64,000 nucleotides of DNA from Ectopseudomonas toyotomiensis (GCF_900115695.1 NZ_FOXK01000001.1:124001-188000); one strand, 5' to 3'. Positions 27,051 to 37,061 are shown, numbered from the stretch's first letter. Made by a program: numbers and translations. The notes: generated by a model not told the origin, from the sequence alone.

Positions 27051-27376
27051 GCGCGCGGCTCCTCGCCATCGACGTGATCGGTTTTCAGTTCGCCCATGCC
27101 ACGCAGGGCCAACACCACGACGAACGCGGTCATGGCGAAGCCAATGACGATAGCGGTGAGCACCAGCGCCTGCGGCAGTGGGTCACCGTACTCGGTACTC
27201 TTGCCGATCACCGCCGGCACACCCGTGCCGAGCCGGCCGGTGGCGAAGATGAACAGATTGACCGCATAGGAGATCAGGGTCAGCCCCATCACGACCGGGA
27301 AGATGCGCGCCCGCAGCAGCAGGTAGACGCCGCTGGCAGTCAGCACCCCGAGGGTGATTGCGAATACTGCCTCCAT
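27047..27376 (-). CDS. mnhC: Mrp/Mnh antiporter subunit C (operon 1)
   Basis: A 109-residue NuoK-like subunit with three membrane segments. The conserved PLPQALVLTAIVIGFAMTA (about residues 61-79) is the MnhC signature. The start at 27376 (MEAVFAITLG) is two bases from the mnhA stop and gives the normal family length. It is shorter than its counterpart in operon 2, which has an extra polar tail. Confidence 0.93.
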   Translation of the reverse strand: MEAVFAITLGVLTASGVYLLLRARIFPVVMGLTLISYAVNLFIFATGRLGTGVPAVIGKSTEYGDPLPQALVLTAIVIGFAMTAFVVVLALRGMGELKTDHVDGEEPRA

Positions 27377-27377
27377 A

Positions 27378-30170
27378 TCAGATGACCTCCTTGCACGACT
27401 CGTCCTGACTGACATGGCCGATATTGGAAAGAATCAGCAGGGTGGCGCCGACAACGGCCAGATACACCCCGAGATCGAAGAGGATCGCGGTGGCCAGTTC
27501 GATTTCGCCGATCAGCGGAATATGGAAATGGCCGAACGCCGAAGTCAGGAACGGCGAACCGAAGAGCCAGCTGCCCAGACCAGTCAGTCCGGCGATCAGC
27601 ACGCCCCAACCGGCCGTGGCGTGATAGCTGAATTTCAGGCGTTCCTGGGTCCAGGTCACACCATGGGAGATGTACTGCAGAATCAACGCCACCGAGGTGA
27701 TCAGACCGGCGATGAAGCCGCCGCCCGGCAGGTTGTGCCCGCGCAGGAAGATGAACGCCGAAATCAGCAGCGCCATCGGCAGCATGGCCCGCGCCAGGTT
27801 GTCGAGGATCATCGGATGCGCATCGGTCGACCATGGACGACCGTTCTTGTCGTGGGTCGGATGCGGCAGGTGCAGGCCATGCAGCAGCGCATAGATGCCC
27901 ATGGCGGCAATCGCCAGCACGGTGATCTCGCCCAGGGTATCGAAACCGCGGAAGTCCACCAGAATCACGTTGACCACGTTGGTACCGCCGCCACCGGAGA
28001 CACTGTTCTCGAGAAAGAACGAGGAAATGCTCTGGTAAGGACGGGTCAGCACGGCGTAGGTCAGCATTGCCACCATGGTGCCGCTGCCCAGCGCCAGAAC
28101 CAGATCACGCAGGCCGCGCAGGCTGCTCGACTCCGCCGGGGTGCGATCGGTCATGAAGTACAGGGTGAGCATCAGCAGGATGATGGTCACCACCTCGACC
28201 GACAACTGGGTCAGCGCCAGATCCGGCGCGGAGAAACGGGCGAAAGCCAGCGCCACCATCAGACCAGCGGCGCTGAGGATCATCAGCGCCACCAGGCGGC
28301 GGCGGTGGAAAACCACGGTGAGCACCGCAGTCACCATCAGGATCAACATGCCCGTGACGGTCAGCGGATCGATTGGCGTCATCGGCACGCTGCCGGTCAA
28401 CTGCTCCAGAGGCGAAAGCGCGATCACCACCAGGGTCAGGGCACTGCCGATCATCCAGGCCAGGTAGCGTTGCAACGAACCACACTCCAGAAACGCAGTG
28501 AAACGCACGGACATACGCGTCATGTAGCGCACCACCTGGTCGAAGGCGTCCTTGGCATCGAGGTTGGGCAAACCTTCATACCAGCGGAACAACGGCTTGC
28601 GACAGGCATAGACGATGATCCCGCCGAACAGCGCAACGAAACTCATCAGTAGCGGCAGGTTGAAGCCGTGCCAGACCGCCAGGCTGTACTCGGGCAACTC
28701 CCCACCCAGCGTCGAAGCGGCAGCGGCGGCCAACAACGGCGCTACCGTATAGGCTGGCACGATGCCGACCAGCAGGCAGAGGAACACCAGTACCTCGACC
28801 GGTACCTTCATGTAGCGCGGCGGCTCGTGCGGCGGATATTTGGGCAAGTCGATCGGCTCGCCATTGAAGAACACGTCGTGAATGAAACGCAGCGAATAGG
28901 CCACCGAGAACACCCCGGCCAGGGTCGCGGCAGCCGGAATCACCCAGTTGAAACCGCCCAGCAGATGCTGGTGCAAGGTTTCGGTGAAGAACATCTCCTT
29001 GCTCAAAAAGCCATTGAGCAGCGGCACGCCAGCCATGGCCGAAGCCGCCACCATCGCCAGCACCGCCGTATGCGGCATGTACTTCCACAAGCCGTTTATT
29101 CGCCGCATGTCGCGGCTACCGGTTTCGTGGTCGATGATGCCGGCAGCCATGAACAGCGAAGCCTTGAAGGTCGCGTGGTTGATGATGTGGAACACCGCCG
29201 CCACAGCCGCTAGCTGGGTATCCAGGCCGAACAGCAGGGTGATCAGCCCCAGATGGCTGATGGTCGAATACGCCAGCAGGCCCTTCAGGTCATGCTGAAA
29301 CAGCGCCATGCCTGCGCCTACCAGCAGGGTGGCCAGGCCGGTCAGGCTGACCATGTAGAACCACCACTCGGAACCGGCCAGCGCCGGATACAGACGCGCC
29401 AGCAGGAAGACCCCGGCCTTGACCATGGTCGCCGAGTGCAGATAGGCGGATACCGGTGTCGGCGCCGCCATCGCGTGCGGCAGCCAGAAATGGAAAGGGA
29501 ATTGCGCCGACTTGGTGAACACGCCGAGCAGCACCAGCACCAGCGCCAGCGGATACAACTCGTGCGCGCGAATCGCGTAGCCGGCGGCCAGCACTTGAGA
29601 CAGTTCGAAGCTACCGGCGATGTGGCCGATCAGCAGGATACCGGCGAGCAGCGCCAGACCACCGCCCCCGGTGATTGCCAGCGCCATGCGCGCGCCCTTT
29701 CGGGCATCGGAACGCGAACCCCAGAAGCCGATCAGCAGGAACGATGACAGACTGGTCAGCTCCCAGAACATCAGCATCAGCAGCAGGTTTTCCGACAGCA
29801 CCACACCGAGCATGGCGCCCATGAACAGCAGCAGGAAGGCGAAGAAACGCCCCATCGGCTCGGTCTTGGCCAGATAATAGCGCGCGTAGAGGATGACCAG
29901 CAGGCCGATGCCGAGAATCAGCAGGGCAAACAGAAAGCCCAGACCATCGAGGCGCAGACTGAGATTCAGCCCCAGGTGCGGCAACCACTCCAGTTTGACC
30001 CGCAGCACTTCACCTGCGAACACTGCAGGCTGGTAGCTGAACAGCAGCACCAGCGCCACGATGGGGGCTATAGCAGCAGCCGCGGCACAGGCCGAGCGTC
30101 CAAGCCGATCTGCAAGCACCGGCAGAAACAACCCAAGAAATGGCAAGGCGACAATCAGCGCAAGCGCCAT
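27378..30170 (-). CDS. mnhA: Mrp/Mnh antiporter subunit A fused to subunit B (operon 1)
   Basis: A 930-residue membrane protein and first gene of operon 1. The N-terminal part (to about residue 450) is a NuoL-like proton antiporter domain with [15 protein letters not shown] (about 136-150) and [20 protein letters not shown] (about 219-238). A DUF4040 segment and the MnhB domain follow (about 590-930; [12 protein letters not shown] near 815), so A and B are one polypeptide, the arrangement of PhaAB-type group 2 systems. No separate mnhB gene exists in the operon. Confidence 0.95.
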   Translation of the reverse strand: MALALIVALPFLGLFLPVLADRLGRSACAAAAAIAPIVALVLLFSYQPAVFAGEVLRVKLEWLPHLGLNLSLRLDGLGFLFALLILGIGLLVILYARYYLAKTEPMGRFFAFLLLFMGAMLGVVLSENLLLMLMFWELTSLSSFLLIGFWGSRSDARKGARMALAITGGGGLALLAGILLIGHIAGSFELSQVLAAGYAIRAHELYPLALVLVLLGVFTKSAQFPFHFWLPHAMAAPTPVSAYLHSATMVKAGVFLLARLYPALAGSEWWFYMVSLTGLATLLVGAGMALFQHDLKGLLAYSTISHLGLITLLFGLDTQLAAVAAVFHIINHATFKASLFMAAGIIDHETGSRDMRRINGLWKYMPHTAVLAMVAASAMAGVPLLNGFLSKEMFFTETLHQHLLGGFNWVIPAAATLAGVFSVAYSLRFIHDVFFNGEPIDLPKYPPHEPPRYMKVPVEVLVFLCLLVGIVPAYTVAPLLAAAAASTLGGELPEYSLAVWHGFNLPLLMSFVALFGGIIVYACRKPLFRWYEGLPNLDAKDAFDQVVRYMTRMSVRFTAFLECGSLQRYLAWMIGSALTLVVIALSPLEQLTGSVPMTPIDPLTVTGMLILMVTAVLTVVFHRRRLVALMILSAAGLMVALAFARFSAPDLALTQLSVEVVTIILLMLTLYFMTDRTPAESSSLRGLRDLVLALGSGTMVAMLTYAVLTRPYQSISSFFLENSVSGGGGTNVVNVILVDFRGFDTLGEITVLAIAAMGIYALLHGLHLPHPTHDKNGRPWSTDAHPMILDNLARAMLPMALLISAFIFLRGHNLPGGGFIAGLITSVALILQYISHGVTWTQERLKFSYHATAGWGVLIAGLTGLGSWLFGSPFLTSAFGHFHIPLIGEIELATAILFDLGVYLAVVGATLLILSNIGHVSQDESCKEVI

Positions 30171-30530
30171 CGGAAAAACCCCTTAAGCAGGCACGTCGGA
30201 TCAGCTGACACAACGACGAGAATTGGAGTCGCAACTCCCTGACGGTAATAGTTCATGCACCACAACGGTTCAGCTAAGTCGTTGTCGGTACAAGCATAAC
30301 GGCCGATTATCCATAACTATCAAGACAACGTCATGCATTGAATTATCGTTAAACACACTTGGTAACATGCAGGCGGCTGGAAGTGCTGCTGACAGCCGAT
30401 CACCACTATAGCGAGGCCACAAAAAATTGCCGGGAGCGCTTCTTTTGCGCAAGCCCGACGAGTTGTCACCAGAGATGGCAGGCAAGAAAAAGCCGGAGCA
30501 ACCAAAGCTGCTCCGGCTGGTTTGTAACGA
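30171..30530. other. Intergenic region upstream of Mrp operon 1
   Basis: These 360 bases should contain the promoter of the leftward mnhA operon. They also contain an 18-base sequence at 30420-30437 that recurs at 7578, and the terminator of the leftward glycine-zipper lipoprotein gene at the right end. The region is more AT-rich than its neighbours. No credible gene is visible. Confidence 0.6.
30487..30522 (-). terminator. Terminator of the glycine-zipper lipoprotein gene
   Basis: On the minus strand GCCGGAGCA and TGCTCCGGC pair around a short loop and are followed by TTTTTCTT, directly after the lipoprotein stop codon. Confidence 0.85.
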
Positions 30531-30992
30531 TCAGTGGGTGACGCGACTGGTACCGTTTACCGTCATGATGCGCACGCGCTCGCCGACACGGAACACCTGG
30601 TTCGGCTCAACTTCCTGGACGTAGGCGCGCATGGTGCCGTCGTCCTCACGCACGGTGATCTCAACACCCTGAGTCCGGGTCAGGCCTTCTTCAGCTGCGG
30701 CGCCCAACAGACCACCGGCAACGGCACCGACCACAGCCAGGACTGCGCTGCCGCGTCCGCCACCGAGGCCACTACCACCGATGCCACCAACCACAGCACC
30801 GGCACCTGCACCGATCGGTGTCTTGGTCCCTTCGATCTTCACCGGGCGCAGCGATTCGATGGTGCCCATGCGTACTGTTTGCACCGCTCGGGCCTCATCG
30901 CGGCTGTAGGTATCGCCGGTCAGGCTGGACTGACAGCCCCCGAGGGCCAGCATCGCGGCCAGCGAGGTAATGAGCAGAGTGGGTTTACGCAT
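30531..30992 (-). CDS. Glycine-zipper outer-membrane lipoprotein (SlyB/Pcp-like)
   Basis: A 153-residue lipoprotein with lipobox LGGC and Cys20. The middle part (about 63-99) is a glycine-zipper membrane hairpin rich in GxxxG (GAGAGAVVGGIGGSGLGG). The C-terminal part resembles the SlyB/17 kDa antigen group (VRMGTIESLRPVKIEGTKTP and VRIMTVNGTSRVTH). Such lipoproteins stabilise the outer membrane. It is monocistronic, with its own terminator. Confidence 0.9.
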   Translation of the reverse strand: MRKPTLLITSLAAMLALGGCQSSLTGDTYSRDEARAVQTVRMGTIESLRPVKIEGTKTPIGAGAGAVVGGIGGSGLGGGRGSAVLAVVGAVAGGLLGAAAEEGLTRTQGVEITVREDDGTMRAYVQEVEPNQVFRVGERVRIMTVNGTSRVTH

Positions 30993-31106
30993 AGCAATTC
31001 CTCCAGAGGTATCTCAATCCATTAGACGCCGGGCGAGCGTAACTGTCACGACGGATCCTGAACAATAGTTGTTTCAGACAGACCAAGTTCAGCCAGGTTC
31101 GCCTCA

Positions 31107-32240
31107 TCAGGCCCGGGCGAGACGCCAGAGCCGGGCGATATCCGTGGTACGCGCCTGCAACTCGGCCGCCGCACCGGCCATGGCCTGCTCCAGGGACAAC
31201 GGGCCCGGCGCCAGGCTGAATGCAGCTTCGATACCCGCCTCGTACAGCGCTTGATAGTTGTCGCCCAAACTACCGGATAAAGCGATGACCGGTACCCCGG
31301 CCGCACGCGCCACACGCGCTACGCCGACCGGTGTCTTGCCGTGCAGGGTCTGGGCATCCATGCGCCCTTCCCCGGTAATCACCAGATCCGCGTTCTCCAC
31401 TGCGGCGGCAAGGCCGGACAGTTCGGCCACCAGGGCGATACCGGGACGGAAACTGGCCTTGAGGAAAGCACGAGCAGCGAAACCGAGACCACCCGCCGCA
31501 CCCACACCGGGAAACTCGGCGTGATCCTCGCCCAGCGTCGCCGCTGCGATACGGGCGAAGCGGCCGAGTGCCGTATCCAGCTCCGCGACATGCTCAGGCG
31601 TTGCGCCCTTCTGCGGGCCGAACACCGCGGATGCGCCGCGTGGCCCGCACAAGGGATTGTCGACATCGGCGGCGACCTCGATCTGCACCTTGAGCAAACG
31701 TGCATCGAGCCCGCTCAGATCGAGCTGGTCGAGACCGGCCAAAGCCGCACCGCCCGGCGCCAGTTCCCGCCCCTGGGCATCGAGAAAACGCATCCCCAAT
31801 GCCTGTAACAGGCCAACCCCGGCGTCATTGGTGGCACTACCGCCCAGCCCCAGAATGATTCGCGTAGCACCGGCATCCAGCGCCTCACGGATCAGTTCGC
31901 CAGTGCCGAAGCTGCTGGCCAGACGGGCATCGCGCTGTTCACGCGGCACCCAGTGCAGGCCGCTGGCCGCCGCCATCTCGATCACCGCCGTGCCCTGCCC
32001 CAGCCAGCCCCAATGCGCCCTGACCGGCGCGCCCATGGGGCCACGTACCTCACGCTCACGGCGCTCGCCACCCACGGCAGCCAGCAATGCATCGACCGTA
32101 CCCTCGCCGCCATCGGCCATTGGCCGCAGCAAACACTCGGCCTCGGGAAACACCTGCTGCCAACCGCGGGCGATGGCAGCGGCCACATCGGGCGCGCTGA
32201 GGCTCTCCTTGAAGGAGTCAGGAGCAATGACGATTTTCAT
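31107..32240 (-). CDS. Glycerate kinase (GarK/GlxK family)
   Basis: A 377-residue enzyme of the glycerate kinase type 1 family, which phosphorylates D-glycerate (usually to 2-phosphoglycerate). The start MKIVIAPDSFKESLSAPDVA, the LGGSATNDAGVG segment (about 129-140) and the ITGEGRMDAQTLHGKTP segment near residue 290 are diagnostic. It lies downstream of a GntP-type permease and CdaR-type regulator, which suggests uptake and use of glycerate or a sugar acid. A 140 bp MITE-like element separates it from the permease gene. Confidence 0.93.
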   Translation of the reverse strand: MKIVIAPDSFKESLSAPDVAAAIARGWQQVFPEAECLLRPMADGGEGTVDALLAAVGGERREREVRGPMGAPVRAHWGWLGQGTAVIEMAAASGLHWVPREQRDARLASSFGTGELIREALDAGATRIILGLGGSATNDAGVGLLQALGMRFLDAQGRELAPGGAALAGLDQLDLSGLDARLLKVQIEVAADVDNPLCGPRGASAVFGPQKGATPEHVAELDTALGRFARIAAATLGEDHAEFPGVGAAGGLGFAARAFLKASFRPGIALVAELSGLAAAVENADLVITGEGRMDAQTLHGKTPVGVARVARAAGVPVIALSGSLGDNYQALYEAGIEAAFSLAPGPLSLEQAMAGAAAELQARTTDIARLWRLARA

Positions 32241-32285
32241 GATAGGTACCTCGAAAGGAGGCAGGCGACCGTAGCCGCCTGCTGG

Positions 32286-32431
32286 TTACAGACTGTTGAA
32301 AAACGTAGGCGAGGCAGTCAGTGCAAGGCAAAAACAGGCGAAAAAGCGGAGTTTACGAGCGGTAAATGAGCATTTTGAGCCTGTTTTTAACGCAGCAATG
32401 GCAACGCAGGTAGTTTTTGAACGGTCTGTTA
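32286..32431. mobile_element. MITE-like element of 140 bp flanked by TTA
   Basis: CAGACTGTTGAAAAAC at 32289-32304 and its imperfect inverted copy at 32413-32428 (read in reverse CAGACCGTTCAAAAAC) are terminal inverted repeats with two mismatches in 16. A direct TTA flanks both ends (32286-32288 and 32429-32431), as expected for a target-site duplication. Inside is a nested inverted repeat (AAAAACAGGC and GCCTGTTTTT). There is no transposase. It fills most of the gap between the permease and glycerate kinase genes. Confidence 0.65.
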
Positions 32432-32438
32432 AGCGGGA

Positions 32439-33806
32439 TTACAGCAGAACCAGGCTAAGCAGCCAGACAGCGGCCATACCGGCAATACCCTGGATCAGGG
32501 TCGCCATGGTCTGGGCACGGTAAGCGGTCGCCACTTTCATGCGGCTGAACTGGGTCACGACCCAGAAGAAGCTGTCGTTGGCATGAGAGACGGTCATCGC
32601 ACCCGCACCGATGGCCATCACGGTCAACACGCGGCCCATCTCGCTGTCGAGCCCCAGATTGCCCAGCAGCGGCGCAACCATCGCCGAGGTGGTAACCAGG
32701 GCAACAGTAGAAGAACCCTGAGCACTCTTCAGCGCAGCGGCCACCAGGAAAGGCATGAACAGGCCGATGCCCAGCACCGACAGGGTGTCGCCCAGATAAC
32801 CGGTCAGCGCGGTGGCCTTGAGAATCGCACCGAAGGCGCCACCGGCACCGGTGATCAACAGAATCGGCGCCGCCTCTTTCAGGCCATGAGACACATGATC
32901 ATGGAACTGCTGACGCTTGCCTTCGCCCTTGAGCAGAGAGCAAGCCAGCACCAGGCCTACCAGCAGCGCGGCAACCGGCTGACCGAGGAAGCTGAGCACG
33001 TCGAAGAAAGCACCAGTACCGAAGGGCTTGCTCGGGAAAGCAGCGACCGAGCCCAGGCAGATCAGGATGATGGGCACGAAGATTGGCGCGAACGCCTGCC
33101 AGGCGCTGGGCAACTTGCCATAGCGGGCACGCAGTGCATCGAAATCGACGTTATCGGCGAGCAGTTCGCTCGGCGCTTCTTCCAGCAATTCGTGGTCGTT
33201 CTGCTTGAGGAAACGGTTGGCCCACAGCATACCGGCGACGGCGGTGACCGCTGCGACCAGCAGACCGACCAGAATCACCAGGCCCAGGGAGGTTTCCAGA
33301 CCCAGATTGCCGGCCGCAGCGATCGGACCGGGGGTTGGCGGCACGAAGGTGTGAGTGGCGTACAGGCCGGTCGCCAGAGCCACGCTCATGGCCACCACGG
33401 ACACCTTCATGCGCGCGGCCAGGGCATTCTTCAGCGAGTTGAGAATGACGTAGCCGGAGTCGCAGAACACCGGAATCGATACCAGATAGCCGATGATCGA
33501 CATGGTCAGGGTGGGGAAACGCTGGCCCAGCAGACGAATCACCGTCTCGGCCATGGTGATGGCGGCACCGCTACGTTCGAGGATCACGCCGATGATGGTG
33601 CCGAGAACGATGACGATACCGATATAACCGAGAATGCCGCCAAAGCCGGCCGTCATGGTCTTGATGATTTCGCCGCCGGGCAGCTGGTAGGCGAAACCGG
33701 CGATCAGTGCAGCGGCCAGCAACGCCAGGAAAGGGTGCAATTTCAAACGGGTAGTGGACAGCACGATGAACGCGATCAGTGCCACCAGAATCAGGACCAG
33801 GCCCAT
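32439..33806 (-). CDS. GntP-family permease (gluconate/glycerate type)
   Basis: A 455-residue membrane protein with about twelve to fourteen segments and the GntP family motifs (LPGGEIIKTMTAGFGG near 43-58; FVPPTPGPIAAAGNLG near 160-175; GQPVAALLVG). I use the start at 33806, which has GAGGAG seven bases upstream; the frame extends 50 codons further. Members carry gluconate or related hydroxy acids with protons. The adjacent glycerate kinase suggests a glycerate-like substrate. It lies between the CdaR-type gene and the MITE. Confidence 0.9.
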   Translation of the reverse strand: MGLVLILVALIAFIVLSTTRLKLHPFLALLAAALIAGFAYQLPGGEIIKTMTAGFGGILGYIGIVIVLGTIIGVILERSGAAITMAETVIRLLGQRFPTLTMSIIGYLVSIPVFCDSGYVILNSLKNALAARMKVSVVAMSVALATGLYATHTFVPPTPGPIAAAGNLGLETSLGLVILVGLLVAAVTAVAGMLWANRFLKQNDHELLEEAPSELLADNVDFDALRARYGKLPSAWQAFAPIFVPIILICLGSVAAFPSKPFGTGAFFDVLSFLGQPVAALLVGLVLACSLLKGEGKRQQFHDHVSHGLKEAAPILLITGAGGAFGAILKATALTGYLGDTLSVLGIGLFMPFLVAAALKSAQGSSTVALVTTSAMVAPLLGNLGLDSEMGRVLTVMAIGAGAMTVSHANDSFFWVVTQFSRMKVATAYRAQTMATLIQGIAGMAAVWLLSLVLL

Positions 33807-33991
33807 GACCAGTCTCCTCATTGTTGTTATGGCGGGCGCAGGGCCCGGATGGGAATGCCGAGAGGCGTCACATTGTGGCTCAGCCACCCCCAGCCTCGCC
33901 CTGTGCGCTGGCACTAAAACAGCCGCAGCCACGCGCAAGAGGCTGTGCAATCGCACAAAGCCATCTGCCCGCCTTTACCAGCGGTAGCGGA

Positions 33992-35122
33992 TTACCGAAC
34001 GTTCGACTGATCCTTCGCGGCGGATTCCAGCAAGCCCAGCCCCAAGGATAGCTGCAGGCGCTGATCCAGCCGATTGAGGTCCAGGCCACTGAGTTCGGCG
34101 ATGCGCTCCAGGCGGTAGCGCAACGTATTGCGATGAATGCCCAACTCCTGCGCACAGGTTTGCACCTGACCGTCATGCGCGCACCAGGCTTCCAGCGTCG
34201 CCCTCAGCGTGCCCTGTGGGTCCTGCGTCAGCACCTGACGCAACGGTGCCAGCCAGCCCTGCAGCAACCAGCTGTGGCGCTGGGCATAGAGCAGCGTCGG
34301 CAGACGCAATTCGTCCAGACGCAGCAAACGTTGACCAGGAAAACGCGCCTGACCGTAGGCCTGAAGATCGCGCAGGACCAGGCTGGCCTGGCGCAGCTCG
34401 GTCAGGTCATGCAGCGGATCGCTGAGCGCCAGCGAGCTCACGCCCCACTCGCGCTCGTCAGCCTGCTGCAGCCAGGCGCGATCATCGCGCGTGGCGCTGT
34501 AGGGCCGACACCAGAGCAGCTCATGACGCCCGAGCGGCGCTACCAGATGTTCACTCTTGCCCCCCAGTGCGGCGAGCAGACGCGCCTGACGCGGCAGAGG
34601 ATCGCCCTCTCCATCGAGTTGCAGCAGGCACATCTGGCGCGGCCAGGTCAGTTGCAGGCCCAGGCGTTCGGCATCGACCTCGAGACTGGACAGGCGCAGC
34701 ATGGGGTCGAGCAACTGTCGCAACCAGGCCTCCTGCTGATGCCGCTGCCAGTGCCGCTCGGCCTGCAACACGCGATGCTCGACCAGCATCTCCGCAGCCA
34801 TACGCACCAGCTCGGCATAGGGCCGCACTATTTCGGGATCACCGGTGATACCCAGCACGCCAATCAGGCGCTCGGCATGCAGCAACGGCAGGTTGACACC
34901 GGGCTTGACCCCGCGCAGGCAGGCCGCTGCCTGCGCGTCGATCTCCACCACGCGACGGTTGGCCAGCACCAGTTGTGCGCCTTCGTGGCGGGTATGCAGG
35001 CGGCTGGGGTCGCCGCTGCCGATGATCATGCCTTGGGCATCCATCACATTGATGTTGTGCGGCAGGATGGCCATGGCGCGGTCGACTATATGCTGCGCCA
35101 GAGTAGAGTCGAGTTCGAGCAT
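33992..35122 (-). CDS. CdaR/SdaR-type sugar-diacid regulator
   Basis: A 376-residue regulator of the CdaR family. The N-terminal sugar-diacid recognition domain (about 1-135) begins LDSTLAQHIVDRAMAIL. The C-terminal PucR/CdaR helix-turn-helix ends the protein (CAQELGIHRNTLRYRLERI, about 335-353). In E. coli CdaR activates glucarate, galactarate and glycerate genes. The start at 35122 (MLELDST) matches the usual family start. It is upstream of the permease and kinase on the same strand and is probably their activator. Confidence 0.9.
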   Translation of the reverse strand: MLELDSTLAQHIVDRAMAILPHNINVMDAQGMIIGSGDPSRLHTRHEGAQLVLANRRVVEIDAQAAACLRGVKPGVNLPLLHAERLIGVLGITGDPEIVRPYAELVRMAAEMLVEHRVLQAERHWQRHQQEAWLRQLLDPMLRLSSLEVDAERLGLQLTWPRQMCLLQLDGEGDPLPRQARLLAALGGKSEHLVAPLGRHELLWCRPYSATRDDRAWLQQADEREWGVSSLALSDPLHDLTELRQASLVLRDLQAYGQARFPGQRLLRLDELRLPTLLYAQRHSWLLQGWLAPLRQVLTQDPQGTLRATLEAWCAHDGQVQTCAQELGIHRNTLRYRLERIAELSGLDLNRLDQRLQLSLGLGLLESAAKDQSNVR

Positions 35123-35222
35123 GAGAAACGGCCTCGCGAATGAGGCCGCCATTGTAGGCGTGTCAGCGGCGCCTCACGAAGTATCCCTCGCAGCGCCGGC
35201 GAAACCTTCAGGTAGCCAGCAT

Positions 35223-35741
35223 TTACTCCGCAGCAGACGCTCCGGCGCTCTCGGCGGCCTTGTCGTCCGCTGGTGCTTTCGCCTTGGCCTGATTGCGCCG
35301 AGCCTCGGCACGGTGCCGCCTGGCCTGCTGCTTGGCATGCAGCGCTTGCGCCGCCGTCACCGCGCCAACGGGCTGGCCTTGCAGATCCAGACGCGGTGCA
35401 TTTTCGGTCATGGCAGCCCAGTAGCGACCGCCGCGGCACCAGGCGGCAATACCCGCCTTGAGCTGCTCAGCGGTGATGCCGAGCAACTGCAGATGCTGCT
35501 CGGCGTCCTTGAGAATGCCCTCTTTCAACGGCACCTTGGGCGCCGGATTGACCGGAAAGGCCAAGGGGAAGTGCTTCTGCAAGCGCCAGATCGCCTCGAC
35601 GGTAGGATCCTGCTCGCGCGGCTTGGCTTTATGCGGTTGCTTGCGCTTTTGCGGCTTCGCGCTTTCGGTCTTTACCTGCTGTACCTGCTGCTTCTCGGCG
35701 CGCAGGCGGTCACGTAGCTCGGCTAATTGTTCAAAACCCAT
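35223..35741 (-). CDS. ProQ/FinO-domain RNA chaperone
   Basis: A 172-residue basic protein. The central ProQ/FinO domain spans about residues 47-135 (VEAIWRLQKHFPLAFPVNP start, then CRGGRYWAAM). The N terminus is a charged coil and the C terminus is a lysine-, alanine- and glutamate-rich tail. Domain proteins of this type bind structured RNAs and small RNAs. It is not adjacent to the protease gene prc that accompanies proQ in enterics. RNA partners are unknown. Confidence 0.88.
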   Translation of the reverse strand: MGFEQLAELRDRLRAEKQQVQQVKTESAKPQKRKQPHKAKPREQDPTVEAIWRLQKHFPLAFPVNPAPKVPLKEGILKDAEQHLQLLGITAEQLKAGIAAWCRGGRYWAAMTENAPRLDLQGQPVGAVTAAQALHAKQQARRHRAEARRNQAKAKAPADDKAAESAGASAAE

Positions 35742-35923
35742 CGTTCGGTTCGCAGCGTCCTGGTTGGTTCGTGGCGCAAGGGTATCTTATGTGTTCGTTT
35801 CGTACAGCCTTCTTGGCGATTGGCGTGCTCAGCGGTAGGTGGTGGACAGACGATAAGGGGGACTTGTGGAGGGCGGCTTTTGGCCAAAAAAGCAGCCTAT
35901 GACCAGAAGTCAGGCCCAGCCGC

Positions 35924-36091
35924 ATGAATGATCTCGCCAGTAAAACAGGCCCTCAAAGCTACTGTCGCGCCAACCGTTGGCTCCATGTGCTCGAGGTCCT
36001 ATGCCCCACTGGCCTTTGCTTCGTCCTTATCGTCGATATTTTTCGTGGCTGGGTCGATCAAACAGGTTTCTATCCAATAGACAGTCTATGA
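35924..36091 (+). CDS. Possible small hydrophobic protein
   Basis: A 55-codon frame from ATG at 35924 to TGA at 36089-36091, not long enough for most ORF calls. The middle is hydrophobic and could span a membrane once (LEVLCPTGLCFVLIVDIF, about residues 23-40). Its last 65 bases lie antisense to the 3' end of the LysR gene. A ribosome binding site is weak. I do not recognise it and rate it as doubtful. The surrounding 285 bases (35742-36026) hold no other gene. Confidence 0.25.
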   Translation: MNDLASKTGPQSYCRANRWLHVLEVLCPTGLCFVLIVDIFRGWVDQTGFYPIDSL

Positions 36092-36959
36092 ATGCACCTA
36101 ATGCGGCTGGTCGGTATTGCCGGTTCGGGTAATAAAGAAACAAGCCTGGGCGCGAGATCGACCAGTCAGCGAGGACCTGAACCAGCCGCCCTTGAGCGAG
36201 GAGCTCGCCCACGCTTTCTCTTTCGAAATGGTAGGCAATGCCGAGCCCCTGCAGGGCGGCAGCGATGCCGATGTCAGGATGATTGGTAACAACGGGGCCA
36301 TCTACCGTCATCTCCAGCAGTTGCCCGCAATCCTGGAACTCCCAGCGATAGGGCCTGCCATCCATCTGCAAGCGCCAGTTGATGCAGGCGTGATCCTGCA
36401 ACTCGGCAGGTGACTGGGGCGTACCTCGACGTGCGAGATAATCCGGAGACGCTACGGCGACCATGTTCAGATCTGGGGTCAGGCGAACGGCCACCATGTC
36501 TTTCTCAAGCCGGCCACCTACACGGATGCCCGCGTCAAAACGGCCGAGCACGATATCGGCCAAGGCGTCGTCGACCACGATGTCGAGCAGCACCTCAGGG
36601 TGGGCCTGGTGGAATCGTGCCAGCCGAGGTGCGATGAGCGTTCTGGCGGCGATCCCCGGCGTGTTGATGCGCAGCGTGCCGCTTATCTGGCCTGTCGCCT
36701 CACTGGCCTCGGCGACTGCAACAGCCATTTCCTGAAACAAGGGGGCGATACGCTTGTAGAGCAGCTCGCCATTGGCCGATGGTGCGACGCTGCGAGTGGT
36801 GCGATTGAGCAGGCGTACGCCAAGGCGCGCTTCGAGCTGCCGGATGGTCTGGCTGAGTGCCGAGGGAGAAAGGCCCAGATGCTCCGCCGCACGGGCGAAG
36901 CTCTGACGCTCTACAACGGCCACGAAGGCCTTTAGCTCGGCAAATTCTGACCCGCGCAT
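36027..36959 (-). CDS. LysR-family transcriptional regulator
   Basis: A 310-residue LysR regulator with a standard N-terminal helix-turn-helix (SFARAAEHLGLSPSALSQTIRQLE, shown in part: SFARAAEHLGLSPSAL, about residues 20-35) and an effector-binding domain of the CrgA-like subgroup (FDAGIRVGGRLEKDMVAV). It is divergent from a SnoaL-like and an SDR gene, the probable targets, and parallels the LysR/SDR pair at 17.9-19.7 kb. The inducer is unknown. Confidence 0.9.
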   Translation of the reverse strand: MRGSEFAELKAFVAVVERQSFARAAEHLGLSPSALSQTIRQLEARLGVRLLNRTTRSVAPSANGELLYKRIAPLFQEMAVAVAEASEATGQISGTLRINTPGIAARTLIAPRLARFHQAHPEVLLDIVVDDALADIVLGRFDAGIRVGGRLEKDMVAVRLTPDLNMVAVASPDYLARRGTPQSPAELQDHACINWRLQMDGRPYRWEFQDCGQLLEMTVDGPVVTNHPDIGIAAALQGLGIAYHFERESVGELLAQGRLVQVLADWSISRPGLFLYYPNRQYRPAALGAFIDCLLDRNLFDRPSHEKYRR

Positions 36960-36992
36960 TATGCATCGCTCTCTACATAGCCAATGCTGATT

Positions 36993-37031
36993 CTAGGTGA
37001 TTCATTTAATTCTGTCCGGCACTCACCCTAG
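36993..37031. promoter_or_regulatory. Imperfect inverted repeat in the LysR/SnoaL divergent region
   Basis: CTAGGTGA at 36993-37000 and TCACCCTAG at 37023-37031 are inverted copies with one extra base. They lie between the divergent LysR and SnoaL-like genes and could be the LysR operator. The wide spacing makes this tentative. Confidence 0.3.
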
Positions 37032-37061
37032 GGTTATCACTGATCCTATGGAGCCGACAGC

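Noticed and set aside
27354..28652. A 432-codon plus-strand frame opposite mnhA of operon 1
   Set aside because: Antisense shadow with no domain and no promoter or ribosome site.
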